A program made the translations under genes and the position numbers. A DNA stretch of 64,000 nt from Deltaproteobacteria bacterium (GTDB lineage Bacteria; Myxococcota_A; UBA9160; UBA4427): positions 1-64,000 of the forward strand of contig JAJDAO010000051.1 in assembly GCA_029261835.1 (NCBI GenBank), read 5' to 3'. Numbering within the stretch: the first letter of the stretch is position 1; each line of letters begins with the position of its first letter. Under the pieces are notes generated by a model. That model was given only the letters and a program-made list of their open reading frames with translations. It ran no database searches and had not been told where the DNA came from. Below, piece by piece: positions 8,738 through 17,332 of this stretch.

Positions 8738-9070
8738 CCGTCGGAGCCTCCCCCCCCCGGATCAGCCCCGATTACTGGCCCCTGTTTCGGCCGTCCCGGA
8801 CTCGACTTGAGGACTTCGTTGCCGGTTTCTTCCTCACGAGATGCCGGCGGCTTGCTGGAGATCTGCTGCCAAACGGGGGAATAGTCCCACTGCAGACCTC
8901 CGTTCGAACCGCAGCCGCACCGGGCCGAGCACGAGCGTTCTTCAGTGCGCCGCAAATGGCATCGTAAACTGTTGAAAATACGCACATGCTGCGTAGCCGG
9001 CCCGAGGTGGGTGATGTATCCTTAGCAGACTGCGCCAAATTTGTTCTTGGATTCCGGCTAGTTGTGCCGA
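8738..9070. other. Intergenic stretch after thiC
   Basis: This part of the 517-base gap between thiC and the 71-residue gene shows no supported coding sequence. A homopolymer of ten C residues lies near 8750-8760. A moderately AT-rich patch near 8960-9060 may hold the promoter of the small gene. Confidence 0.4.
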
Positions 9071-9114
9071 TGGCCCGAAGCCTGCAAAGGCTGACGGACG
9101 CGGCTGTCCGGCCA
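9071..9114 (+). ncRNA. Possible structured RNA: three-way junction before a small gene
   Basis: An outer helix TGGC/GCCA (9071-9074 with 9111-9114) encloses two perfect 5-bp hairpins. The first is AGCCT-GCAA-AGGCT at 9079-9092, with a GNRA-type loop. The second is CGGAC-GTCCG at 9095-9110, with a six-base loop. It lies about 100 bases upstream of the 71-residue gene. The fold resembles compact junction aptamers, but I do not recognise a known riboswitch class, and short stems arise by chance in GC-rich DNA. Confidence 0.3.
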
Positions 9115-9210
9115 GGTAATACTCACGAAGCTGATATCTCTGCGCGAGGGCGGATACAGCAGCGGATGGCCGGAAGGCCGATTGCAAGTCAATCTTGGAG
9201 ACGGAGCGAA

Positions 9211-9426
9211 ATGGACATGAAGATCAGATTGAGCCTTGAGTTCACCGTCTCCGAGAGCAGCCTCGAAGATGCCCTGGCGGAGTACGACGAGATCACCGTC
9301 GAGGGCCTGGCGGCCGAGATCCTCGACAAGTCGATTGCCTGCGACGAGATCATCGCCAAGGTGGTCGAAGGGCCCAACAGCCTGGAGGAATACGACGAGC
9401 AGAAGACCGCCGCCGTGAATTCCTGA
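9211..9426 (+). CDS. Small acidic protein of unknown function
   Basis: The protein is 71 residues, strongly acidic, with no signal peptide or membrane segment. It opens MDMKIRLSLEFTVSES, looks like beta strand then helix, and ends in an acidic tail. I do not recognise the family. Coding is supported by a GGAG site just before the ATG at 9211 (a second ATG at 9217 is equally well spaced) and by codon use like its neighbours. It lies alone between thiC and the convergent metalloprotease gene. Confidence 0.6.
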   Translation: MDMKIRLSLEFTVSESSLEDALAEYDEITVEGLAAEILDKSIACDEIIAKVVEGPNSLEEYDEQKTAAVNS

Positions 9427-9478
9427 CCCAAATCACTTCGCGAGAGTCCGCAACACGACCGGACGTGCGCGCATCGCC

Positions 9479-10000
9479 TCAGAACAGATCGAGTTGCTCG
9501 GGTACATTCGATCGCGCTTCGACGACCCGATCGTCTGAACAACTTCTCCGGTCCGCAGCCGGCGAGAACAGACGGCCACGAACGTCCGGACGGTAGATCT
9601 CCTGCTGGCGCGCCCACTCGAGCAACGCCGCATTGAGGGCCCTGAAGCGAAGGCCGTGGTCGAAGTGCCTCAAGTGCGCGAGTTCGTGACAGAGCGTGCT
9701 GATCAGGCTCGAGTACTTGAGCGGGCGGCCCGTGGCGGAGTGGCGCAAGCGTATCTTGATGCTTCCGTCCGAGTAGCAGATGCCGTAGCGCCGCTTGACA
9801 TTGGCACGTTCTGCTTCGATCGAGCGATAGCGCAGACCAAAGCGCCAACAGATCCGGTCCGCATCGCGGATCAAACGGCCGAGCAGTTCACGAACCTCGC
9901 TACGTTGCATCGTTGCGATGCGAGTTTCACCGCCCGTAACTGCCGAGTCAACAGCCATACAGCCGCACGCAGGCTCGTTTTGGGTACGAGATTGACTCAT
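9479..10000 (-). CDS. YgjP/SprT-like zinc metalloprotease-fold protein
   Basis: The protein is about 173 residues. The motif HELAHLRHFDHGLRF (near residue 107) gives the HExxH zinc site and the third histidine arranged as in YgjP/DUF45 and SprT-like proteins. The preceding YGICYSDGSIKIRLRHS segment also fits that group. The first 30 residues are not conserved-looking, and Met31 (start at 9910) is a possible alternative start; neither has a strong ribosome site. It is divergent from the DnaA gene, with an AT-richer spacer between. The physiological substrate is unknown. Confidence 0.75.
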   Translation of the reverse strand: MSQSRTQNEPACGCMAVDSAVTGGETRIATMQRSEVRELLGRLIRDADRICWRFGLRYRSIEAERANVKRRYGICYSDGSIKIRLRHSATGRPLKYSSLISTLCHELAHLRHFDHGLRFRALNAALLEWARQQEIYRPDVRGRLFSPAADRRSCSDDRVVEARSNVPEQLDLF

Positions 10001-10374
10001 TTACCGAACTGCGAAAAATATAGAAAAAAGGAGCATTCTTGAGGAATCATTAGATTTGCAGGATCGCAATTCGGGCCGACCGACACCTGTCTGCACTCGT
10101 GAAGTCGTCTCAGAACTCCGTGTGGATGTCCCCGAAATGCAATCACTATCGGGAATGCAAACAGCGGTTTCCGGGGGTGTAAAACCCTATTTCATTGCGA
10201 TCTGGTAGGTGTAGCGGGTGGCTCCCGATCGCTCGATTTCGACTTTGCGAGCTGCCACCTGGCTATGGTTTACTCTGCCCCACGCAGGATCGTAGCCAGC
10301 CTTGATTGGGTCAAGATCAAGCGGGAACGGTTCAAATCACCAGAAATCTGGTACAGAGGTTGGCGCGAAGCAGT
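10001..10374. other. Divergent intergenic region before dnaA-like gene
   Basis: About 370 bases separate the metalloprotease and DnaA starts. The first 70 bases (10005-10070) are markedly AT-rich for this genome. One weak match to a reverse DnaA box (TGTGGATGT at 10121-10129, 7 of 9) was found; no cluster of boxes or AT-rich 13-mers was seen. It probably holds divergent promoters. Confidence 0.4.
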
Positions 10375-11901
10375 ATGGCCTTTACCCCCGAGGTCTGGAA
10401 CGGCGTTCGACGCCGTCTGCAAGATCAGCTGCCGACGTTCTCGTACGATGCATGGCTCGCGCCGTTGGTCCCCCAGCAGCATGAGCGAGGCCTGCTGCTC
10501 CTGTGCCCGAGCGCGTTCCATCGCGAGCGCGTTCGCAATCACTTCCTGCCGCGAATCAGCGAGTGCATCAGAGCCGAGCTCGGGCAGGCCATGAATGTCG
10601 AGCTGGGGCTTGCGCCTACATGCGCGATGCCCGATCGAGCAACAGGCGGACAGAAGGGTGACGGGGGCGACGAAGGCAGCGCTGCACGAAGGAGCCCACC
10701 GAAGCCTGTGGCGAGGGCGAGCGCTCCCGCCATCGTGGGCGGGCGGACGAAGCCGCAGCAATTGCCGGTCCGACTGCCAGCGAAGTGCGAGCCGAACGCG
10801 GCACAGCTCGGTCAGCGCGATCAGAGCCTGCCCGCGCCTCGGCCGGGCAGCCGACCGAGGCGACCCATCTACCCCTATACCTTCGACAACTTCGTCGTCG
10901 GCCCCTGCAACGCACTCGCGCGTGAAGCCTCGTTGGCGATCGCTCACGGCGAGCAGCTGAGCCTCAGCCAGCTCTACCTGAACTCGGGACCCGGCCTGGG
11001 GAAGACTCACCTCTCGCGCGCCGTCGCAGCAGAGGCCGCTCGTCTGCACGGCAGCGAGGTGCGCTACATCTCGGCTGAAGCGTTTACGAACGAGTTCCTG
11101 GCGGCGCTTCGGAGCAAGAAGACCGCCGAGTTCAAGCGCCGCTACCGCGCGCGCTGTCAGCTGCTCGTAATGGAGGATGTGCAGTTCCTCCAGAGCAAGT
11201 CCGCCACCCAGCTCGAGTTCTTCCACACTGTGCAGCACGTGCTCGACGCCGGCGGGCGAGTGCTCCTGACGGCAGACCGCGTGCCACAGGACTTGACCGA
11301 GCTCCCCGAGCGCGTCCGCTCGCAGCTCGCCGGAGGTTTCGTAGCCGAGCTCGAGCCGCCCGACGCCCAAGTTCGGCGTGCGATTCTTCGCAGCAAGGCA
11401 GCTCACGGGGGTATCCGGCTGCCGGCCGACTGTCTCGACCTGCTCGTCGAATCCGTCGAGGGGAGTGTGCGCGAGCTCGAGGGCGTGCTCATCCAGCTGG
11501 TTACGACCGCCTCGCTGCTCAAGCGCACGATCGATATCGGACTCACCCGTAGCGCGATCAAGAAGAAGGTGGCGCCGCCGCGTGGCGAATCCACCCGACT
11601 GAACGTCGCCAGCGTGCTCCGGACGGTGGCGGGCTTCTTCCAGACGACGCCGGAGCGACTTGCCTCCCGCTCCCGCCGCAAGCAGGTGCTGCTGCCACGC
11701 CAGCTCGCGATGTATCTGTGCCGACGCTACACCGACGCCTCCGTGGCGGAGATTGGTCGCGCTCTCGGTCGCGACCATCCGTCGGTGCGCAACGCCATCC
11801 AGAAGATTGAACGGGACATTCTCGAGCACGCCCCGCGCCGCTATCAGATCGAGGCCCTCAGCGAGCGGCTCGACCAGCTCCTCGACGCGCCGCGAACCTG
11901 A
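10375..11901 (+). CDS. dnaA: DnaA-family replication initiator, divergent
   Basis: The protein is 508 residues. Domain I is at residues 1-75 (VWNGVRRRLQDQLPTFSYDAW) with a long low-complexity domain II after it. The AAA+ core has Walker A GPGLGKTH (about 205-212), Walker B VMEDVQF (Glu267-Asp268, where most DnaA have Asp-Asp) and sensor II in VRELEG. The DNA-binding domain IV has IGRALGRDHPSVRNAIQKIE. The box VII arginine finger (Arg285 in E. coli) is replaced by Gln317 (RVRSQL), although the Arg four residues before it is kept. There is no adjacent dnaN, recF or gyrB. It may be the only DnaA or a paralogue. The start at 10375 (MAFTPEVW) is chosen by domain I; an upstream in-frame start at 10306 exists. 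Confidence 0.88.
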   Translation: MAFTPEVWNGVRRRLQDQLPTFSYDAWLAPLVPQQHERGLLLLCPSAFHRERVRNHFLPRISECIRAELGQAMNVELGLAPTCAMPDRATGGQKGDGGDEGSAARRSPPKPVARASAPAIVGGRTKPQQLPVRLPAKCEPNAAQLGQRDQSLPAPRPGSRPRRPIYPYTFDNFVVGPCNALAREASLAIAHGEQLSLSQLYLNSGPGLGKTHLSRAVAAEAARLHGSEVRYISAEAFTNEFLAALRSKKTAEFKRRYRARCQLLVMEDVQFLQSKSATQLEFFHTVQHVLDAGGRVLLTADRVPQDLTELPERVRSQLAGGFVAELEPPDAQVRRAILRSKAAHGGIRLPADCLDLLVESVEGSVRELEGVLIQLVTTASLLKRTIDIGLTRSAIKKKVAPPRGESTRLNVASVLRTVAGFFQTTPERLASRSRRKQVLLPRQLAMYLCRRYTDASVAEIGRALGRDHPSVRNAIQKIERDILEHAPRRYQIEALSERLDQLLDAPRT

Positions 11902-11916
11902 ACACGCCGGCGGCGC

Positions 11917-11944
11917 GCGCCTTCAGCCCGAAGCCTGAAGGCGC
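11917..11944. terminator. Bidirectional terminator-like hairpin between dnaA and cofH
   Basis: GCGCCTTCAG (11917-11926) pairs perfectly with CTGAAGGCGC (11935-11944), a 10-bp stem with an 8-base loop. It lies between two convergent genes and overlaps the last codons of cofH. There is no clear U-tract on either side. Confidence 0.5.
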
Positions 11945-13143
11945 AGACCCAACGCCTGGCGCGCAGCGGCGCCCACGTCGCTCGGCTCGAGCGACGCGGG
12001 GTCGAGGGCCGGGTCGTCGAATCGCCGAATCGGCTCGTAGCAGGTCGATCGCTCGACCGGGGTGCGGCCAATCTCGCGAATCAGGCGGCGGAATTCCTCG
12101 GGCGGGCAGTTCTCGCCGTGCTCGGAGCCCGACTCGCGGCTGATGGACTCCTCCATCAGGGTGCCACCGAAATCATTGGCGCCGGACTCCAGTGCACGCT
12201 GCCCAAGCTTGCGACCCATCTTGACCCAGGAGACCTGGATATTCGTCACCCATGGGCGCAGGAATAGGCGAGCCACCGCCACGAGGCGCAGGTCCTCGTG
12301 CATCGACGCACCCGGACGTGAGCCGAGCTCGTTGTAGAGATCGTTGCGCTCGTGGATGTACCCGAGCGGCACGAACTCCGTGAAGCCACCGGTCCGACGC
12401 TGAATCTCGCGGATCAGGCCGAGGTGCCGAGCGATGTGGTGCGGCTTCTCGATGTGCCCGTACATCACTGTCGCCGAGGTCCGGAGGCCCTGCCGATGGG
12501 CGGTCTCGATGATCTCGACCCAGCGCGCGGTCCTGAGCTTGCGGGGCGCCAGGATCTGGCGGATCTCGTCGTCGAGAATCTCGGCCGCCGTGCCGGGCAG
12601 AGTGCCAAGACCCGCATCCTTGAGCCAGTCCAGATACTCCGCCAACTCCATGCCGCTCTTGCGATGGCCGAAGTCGATCTCCTCCGGCGAAAAGGCGTGC
12701 AAATGCAGCGTCGGGAACTCAGCCTTGATGCCGGCGAGAATCGCGCGGTAGTGGGTGTGATCCTTGTTCGGGTGGATGCCACCCTGAATGCAGATCTCGC
12801 TGGCTCCGCGTGCGACGGCATCGCGACACCTGTCCAAGATGACGTCCAGCGGATGGTCGTAGCATTCTCCCACCTGATGTTTCTGACGAGAGAACCCGCA
12901 GAACGAGCAGCCCACGTAGCAGATGTTCGTGAAGTTGACGTTGCGGCAAACCACGTAGCTGACGTCGTCACCATTGTCGTCGCGCCGCGCGAGATCGGCG
13001 GCCCAGAGAAGAGCGTGCAGATCCGCCCCCTGTGCGATCACCAGACGCTCGGCCTCAACCACTGACAGCGCCCGTCCCGCGAGGGCCGCGTCGAGAATCT
13101 CGGCCACTTGCGGGTCCACCTCGGCGTACATTCGTTCGAGCAT
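11923..13143 (-). CDS. cofH: FO synthase subunit CofH (radical SAM)
   Basis: The protein is 406 residues. With CofG it makes the deazaflavin FO, the chromophore of coenzyme F420; CofH joins tyrosine-derived 4-hydroxybenzyl to 5-amino-6-ribitylaminouracil. The radical SAM cluster motif CYVGCSFCGF is near residue 75, followed by SEICIQGGIHP and HAFSPEEI, both typical of CofH and MqnE/MqnC relatives. The ATG at 13143 has AGGAGG seven bases upstream and overlaps the cofG stop (TGATG), implying coupled translation. MqnC (menaquinone) is the main alternative, but the adjacent cofG favours CofH. Confidence 0.9.
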   Translation of the reverse strand: MLERMYAEVDPQVAEILDAALAGRALSVVEAERLVIAQGADLHALLWAADLARRDDNGDDVSYVVCRNVNFTNICYVGCSFCGFSRQKHQVGECYDHPLDVILDRCRDAVARGASEICIQGGIHPNKDHTHYRAILAGIKAEFPTLHLHAFSPEEIDFGHRKSGMELAEYLDWLKDAGLGTLPGTAAEILDDEIRQILAPRKLRTARWVEIIETAHRQGLRTSATVMYGHIEKPHHIARHLGLIREIQRRTGGFTEFVPLGYIHERNDLYNELGSRPGASMHEDLRLVAVARLFLRPWVTNIQVSWVKMGRKLGQRALESGANDFGGTLMEESISRESGSEHGENCPPEEFRRLIREIGRTPVERSTCYEPIRRFDDPALDPASLEPSDVGAAARQALGLRLQASG

Positions 13144-14378
13144 CAAGCGGCCTCCTCTCTGGACTGGCGGTGGGGACGCCGTGCGTAGCCCTCGTCGGTA
13201 GCCAAGCACGGCAGTGCGGCCCGCAGCTGCGGGTCGAAGAATTCGGGTCGGTGCAGAATCCACTCGGGGTAGACGGGGCCGCGGTCTCGCAGACGCTGTC
13301 CCCCGGCCTTACAGAGCGCCCGCAGCTTGTCGATGGCGGGCCAGGGCGCTTCCGGGTTGATGAAATCGATCGTCACGGGTGAGACCCCGCCCCAGTCGTT
13401 GAGACCTGCGCGCAGCAGGCGGCCGAGCATCTCGGGGGCGAGATTCGGCGGCGCCTGCAGGTTCATCCGCGGCCCCAAGACGAGGCGCGCGAGCGCGACC
13501 CAACCCACCACTTCGTCGTCGCGAATCGGAGCCGTAGCGCGCATTCGCGTGCCCGGCTTCGGATGGAAAGGCTGAATGATGGTTTCCTGAATGTGGTGAT
13601 GACGCGCATCGAGATCGCGGATCGTCAGCAGGGTATCGACTCGCTCCGCCACGTTCTCTCCGATGCCCAGCAGAACGCCCGTGGTGAACGGAATCGCGAG
13701 TTCTCCGGCCTCTTCGTGCATGCGGATTCGCACCGCGGGATCCTTATCGGGCGCGTGGTAATGGGCCATGCCGCGCCCGCGCAGGCGCTGGCTGGTCGTC
13801 TCCAGCATGAGACCCATCGACGCATTCCACGGTCGCAGGCGCTCCATCTCTTCGGCGCACAGGACGCCCGCATTCGTGTGGGGCAGCATCCCCCCGTCGA
13901 GCGCCACCTTGCAGGCCTCGACCAGGAGATCGATCGTGCTGTCGTAACCGCGAGCCGCCAGCCAATCACGATGGCTGCGGTAGGCGATCTCCGGCTTGTC
14001 GCCGAGGCACATCAGCGCCTCGGTGCACCCCGTCAGCACGCCGCCCCGCACGACCTCGGCGACCTCTTCGAGGCTGTAGCTGTGGGCTACGGCGGAGTCG
14101 GGCTGCTTGGCAAAGCCGCAGTACGTGCAGCGATTGCGGCACAGGTTGGTCAGCGGAATGAAAACGTTTCGCGACACGGTAACGACATCGCCCTTGTGCC
14201 GTCGTTTGCTCGCCTCAGCCGCCTCCAGCAGCACCTCGAGCACACCCGGCCGCAGGAGATTCGCACCCAGCCGCTCGGCCGGCGCGCGCTCGAGCCGACC
14301 CGAATCCAGAGCCTCTGCGACGAGCGAAGTCGCGTGAGCCACGGAGAGCGGGGCGTCTGGCTGGGGGGGGGAGCTCAC
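13143..14378 (-). CDS. cofG: FO synthase subunit CofG (radical SAM)
   Basis: The protein is 411 residues. CofG closes the deazaflavin ring in FO synthesis. The SAM-cluster motif CRNRCTYCGF is near residue 80, and CofG segments ECMCLGDKPE-like (ALMCLGDKPE), PHTNAGVL and PHPKPGTRM-like (PFHPKPGTRM) are present. I chose the GTG at 14378, preceded by a GAGAGAAG site, over an ATG 87 bases upstream whose extra residues look unrelated. The start follows a run of nine G residues. Remaining F420 genes (cofC, cofD, cofE) are not in this window. Confidence 0.92.
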   Translation of the reverse strand: MSSPPQPDAPLSVAHATSLVAEALDSGRLERAPAERLGANLLRPGVLEVLLEAAEASKRRHKGDVVTVSRNVFIPLTNLCRNRCTYCGFAKQPDSAVAHSYSLEEVAEVVRGGVLTGCTEALMCLGDKPEIAYRSHRDWLAARGYDSTIDLLVEACKVALDGGMLPHTNAGVLCAEEMERLRPWNASMGLMLETTSQRLRGRGMAHYHAPDKDPAVRIRMHEEAGELAIPFTTGVLLGIGENVAERVDTLLTIRDLDARHHHIQETIIQPFHPKPGTRMRATAPIRDDEVVGWVALARLVLGPRMNLQAPPNLAPEMLGRLLRAGLNDWGGVSPVTIDFINPEAPWPAIDKLRALCKAGGQRLRDRGPVYPEWILHRPEFFDPQLRAALPCLATDEGYARRPHRQSREEAA

Positions 14379-14775
14379 CGGATGATCTTCTCTCAACTGG
14401 GCTGCGGACGCGGCAGCGAACCGGGCGGCTGCGATCCGGACAGTGCTGCGAACTATACCCGCCACGCAGGGAGCGCGCCGCCAAACGCGTGCGGCGTAGC
14501 GGGCGCGCGACTCGCGGCTTCGGGTGGCGCTCCCCCGCCTCTCGGACTCGCGCAGGCATACCCCTCACCTGCCCGTCATCAGCCAGAGGGCCGCAAGGGC
14601 CGTCTCACCCTCGCGGGGCCGCTGTGCCAGGAGCCGCGAAGGACGCGGCTCGAGGCAGCCGTTTCCTTCAAGCAGGCGCACCGGCGTGCCGATCAGTCTC
14701 CTTGTAGAGCAGGCCTCTTCGAGGCCCCCGTTGCAGGTTGCTTGCGCGAGACAAGGAGAAGAGGCGAAAGGCCCC

Positions 14776-16455
14776 GTGAGGAATCCGCTTCAAAGTCTCC
14801 CGACCCGCATCGTCTTCTTCGTGTTCGCGGCCACGCTCCTGACGTCGCTCACCGTGACGGGCGTTTCGGTCAACTTCATCGACTCGTTTCTGCGCACGAA
14901 GATCAACCAGAAATTCCCCGAGATCCTCGAGACCACGATCGAGCGACTCGATTTCTGGTACGAGCAGAGGTTGCGCGAGGTCGAGGTATTCGCGAAGAGC
15001 GACGTGCTGCAGGACAACCTGAGGGCCCTCTCTTCTGGTCTCGGCTCGCCGCGCCACAAGCGAGCGCGAGCCGAGGTCGAGCAGTACATGGCCTACGTGC
15101 TCGATGGCTTCTCCCAGTACGCCTCGCTCTTCGTGCTGAGCAACGAGGCCGAGGTCCTGCTGCTGGTTGGCGAGCCGCTCGATCTGCCGCCGGAGATCCG
15201 CCGGGACCTGCGGGCGACAGTGGCGAGCCGGGTCGGCGATGTCCTGGCCCTCTCCGATGGACCCGGACAGATTGCATCGGCTCCTATGAAGGACGCGAGT
15301 AACCAATCGCTGGGCAGCCTACATGCCCTGATTCGGGTCTCGGCTCTCGGGGAGATCCTGCCGCACGACAACGCTGGCCCGTCCGGTCACATCTCGCTCA
15401 TTGGAGAAGATGGTCGCTACCTGGCCAGCAGCGAGCAACGACCTGCGGGCGAGACGTTCGCGGGGCCACTTCACACTCTGGGCGAGCCCGTTGTGCTGGA
15501 GGAGTACACCAGCGACTCGGAAGAGTGGGTGATCGGCGGAGCCCGGGTGTTTCCTCGCTTCGGCTGGAACGTGGTCGTGGAGCAGTCCTACGGGGAGGCA
15601 TTCGCTCCGGTCGTGTCGGCCATTGGCCGCGTGCTGCTGATCAACCTGGCCATCGTCTTGCTGGCCGGCATTGCGGCCTTTCGTATCGCGGTACCGATCG
15701 TCCGGCCCATCGACGCGCTGTCGGACGCCGCCCGGCGCATCAGCGACGGTGAACGCGGTGTGTCGATTCCCGAATCCCAGAGCTCCGACGAGGTCGGCGT
15801 GCTGACCCGCGCCTTCAGCAGCATGACAATGCGCCTCACCAACAACGCTGCCGAGCTCGAGCTGAGCCACGACGCGGTCGCCGAGGCAAACGAGCGGCTG
15901 CGGCTGCAGAACGAAAAGCTGCAGCAGGTCAACGAAGTTCTGGAGCAGCTCTCCATCACCGACGGGCTCACCAAGCTTCACAATCACCGCTACTTCCAGG
16001 AGGCGCTGCTGCGCGAGAGCAAGCGGGCGGATCGCACCAGCTTGCCTCTCTCGCTGATCTTGATCGACATCGACCACTTCAAGTGCTGGAATGACCGGCT
16101 CGGTCACGCCGCGGGCGATGAGATTCTCCGCATGCTGGCCGACGTCATGAACACGACCGTTCGCGAGACCGACGAGCTCGCTCGCTACGGCGGCGAGGAG
16201 TTCGCCCTGATCGCGCCCGACACCGATCTCGAAGGGGCCATGCAGCTGGCCGAGAAAGTCAGAAGCGAGGTGGCGGCGACGAGCTTCTTTTCGGGACCGC
16301 CTGCTGAGCGAGAGTGTGTCACCGTCTCGATCGGCGTCGCGGCCTATCAGGGCGATCGGCGCGACCTCTTCGGCCGCGCGGATCGCGCCCTCTACCGCGC
16401 CAAGGCGGGCGGCCGAGACTGCGTGGTCAGCGAAGCGAACGCCACCGAGCAATGA
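14776..16455 (+). CDS. Membrane-bound diguanylate cyclase (sensor-HAMP-GGDEF)
   Basis: The protein is about 559 residues. One transmembrane helix lies at about 10-30, a periplasmic sensor (probably Cache-like) at 35-270, a second helix at about 277-300, then HAMP (PIVRPIDALSDAARRISDG), a short coiled coil and a GGDEF domain. The active site is intact (GGEEF from residue 472), and the upstream RETD supplies the RxxD inhibitory site, so it should make cyclic di-GMP and be product-inhibited. The GTG at 14776 is chosen because the transmembrane N-terminus begins there; a purine-rich AAGGAGAAGAGG lies upstream. The frame is open further upstream but without protein-like content. Confidence 0.88.
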   Translation: MRNPLQSLPTRIVFFVFAATLLTSLTVTGVSVNFIDSFLRTKINQKFPEILETTIERLDFWYEQRLREVEVFAKSDVLQDNLRALSSGLGSPRHKRARAEVEQYMAYVLDGFSQYASLFVLSNEAEVLLLVGEPLDLPPEIRRDLRATVASRVGDVLALSDGPGQIASAPMKDASNQSLGSLHALIRVSALGEILPHDNAGPSGHISLIGEDGRYLASSEQRPAGETFAGPLHTLGEPVVLEEYTSDSEEWVIGGARVFPRFGWNVVVEQSYGEAFAPVVSAIGRVLLINLAIVLLAGIAAFRIAVPIVRPIDALSDAARRISDGERGVSIPESQSSDEVGVLTRAFSSMTMRLTNNAAELELSHDAVAEANERLRLQNEKLQQVNEVLEQLSITDGLTKLHNHRYFQEALLRESKRADRTSLPLSLILIDIDHFKCWNDRLGHAAGDEILRMLADVMNTTVRETDELARYGGEEFALIAPDTDLEGAMQLAEKVRSEVAATSFFSGPPAERECVTVSIGVAAYQGDRRDLFGRADRALYRAKAGGRDCVVSEANATEQ

Positions 16456-16479
16456 AGCGCTAGCAGGGGGCGGGGGCGC

Positions 16480-17241
16480 TCAGGGCGCGCTCAACAGGCT
16501 CGAGTGGACCCAGCCGACCGCGCCGCCCACGGTGCGGATCAGCACCCAGCCTCGATCATCGTCCTCGGGGATGATCGGTGTTCCCTTTGTCAGTACGGTG
16601 AGCACGCCGGCCTTCGTCGAGGGGCCGGCTCGCAAGTTGACTCGGCGGCCCGAGATGAAGCGTGCGCCCTGCATGGCGGCCACGGCGCTCGCTTCCGCCT
16701 CGAGTCGGTCGGCGATCCTTTGCGCGCGATAGACGAAGAAGAGCGCTGCCCCGAAGTGCCCGTCTTCGACCTGCCGTTCCGCCTCCTCGAGCTTGTCGCT
16801 GGCCTCCTGGAGTTCGGCCAACCGCCACGGGGCGGCCGAGGCCGCTCGCTCGACACTAATGCGCGCTCCCGCCAGGCCCGATACGGCGTCGGCGCGTGAG
16901 TGGCTGCCGCGCAGGCCGGACTCGACCGTCACCAGGGCCTCTTCAGCCTGGCTCAGGTCTGCCCTCAGTCGAGCCACCTGGCTCGACAGTCGCTCGGCGC
17001 GCTCGCTCTCGGCACGCCGGTAGACTTCGGCACCGATGGCCGGGTAGGGCCCGACGTCGCGTGGCTCGAGTTCGCCCTTGGTCGGTGTCGTGTTGCAGCC
17101 CGCAATCACGAAGAGCGACAGCGCGAGCGATACGACTGCGAGAGAGATCCGAGCTGAAGCGATCGAGGCCCCGAGGCGGGCACTCGGCAGTAGGCGGCAT
17201 CGGCTCTGCGCCCGGATGGCAGTCGGCGCGAACTGGGGCAT
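16480..17241 (-). CDS. Lipoprotein with coiled region and C-terminal SH3 domain
   Basis: The protein is about 253 residues. A long basic N-terminus leads into a hydrophobic segment and lipobox (LSLFVIAGC), so it is a likely lipoprotein. A charged helical region rich in Glu, Arg and Ala follows (about 75-190). The last 65 residues form a bacterial SH3-like domain (RRVNLRAGPSTKAGVL and GWVHSSLL), a fold that often binds cell-wall peptides. It follows the LpxL-like gene on the minus strand and may be the end of that transcript. The ATG at 17241 is preferred to an upstream start. Confidence 0.75.
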   Translation of the reverse strand: MPQFAPTAIRAQSRCRLLPSARLGASIASARISLAVVSLALSLFVIAGCNTTPTKGELEPRDVGPYPAIGAEVYRRAESERAERLSSQVARLRADLSQAEEALVTVESGLRGSHSRADAVSGLAGARISVERAASAAPWRLAELQEASDKLEEAERQVEDGHFGAALFFVYRAQRIADRLEAEASAVAAMQGARFISGRRVNLRAGPSTKAGVLTVLTKGTPIIPEDDDRGWVLIRTVGGAVGWVHSSLLSAP

Positions 17242-17332
17242 TGGCGTTGTCCTGCGGCCAGGGGGCGCGGATCCCTGCCGACCCTTCGTATCGTCCGGAG
17301 CCGGAAGCCCCTTGAGCAACAATGTGGCCAAA

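Noticed and set aside
10001..10374. Replication origin beside the dnaA-like gene
   Set aside because: Only one weak DnaA-box-like site and a short AT-rich patch were seen; no cluster of boxes and no dnaN, so an origin is not supported.
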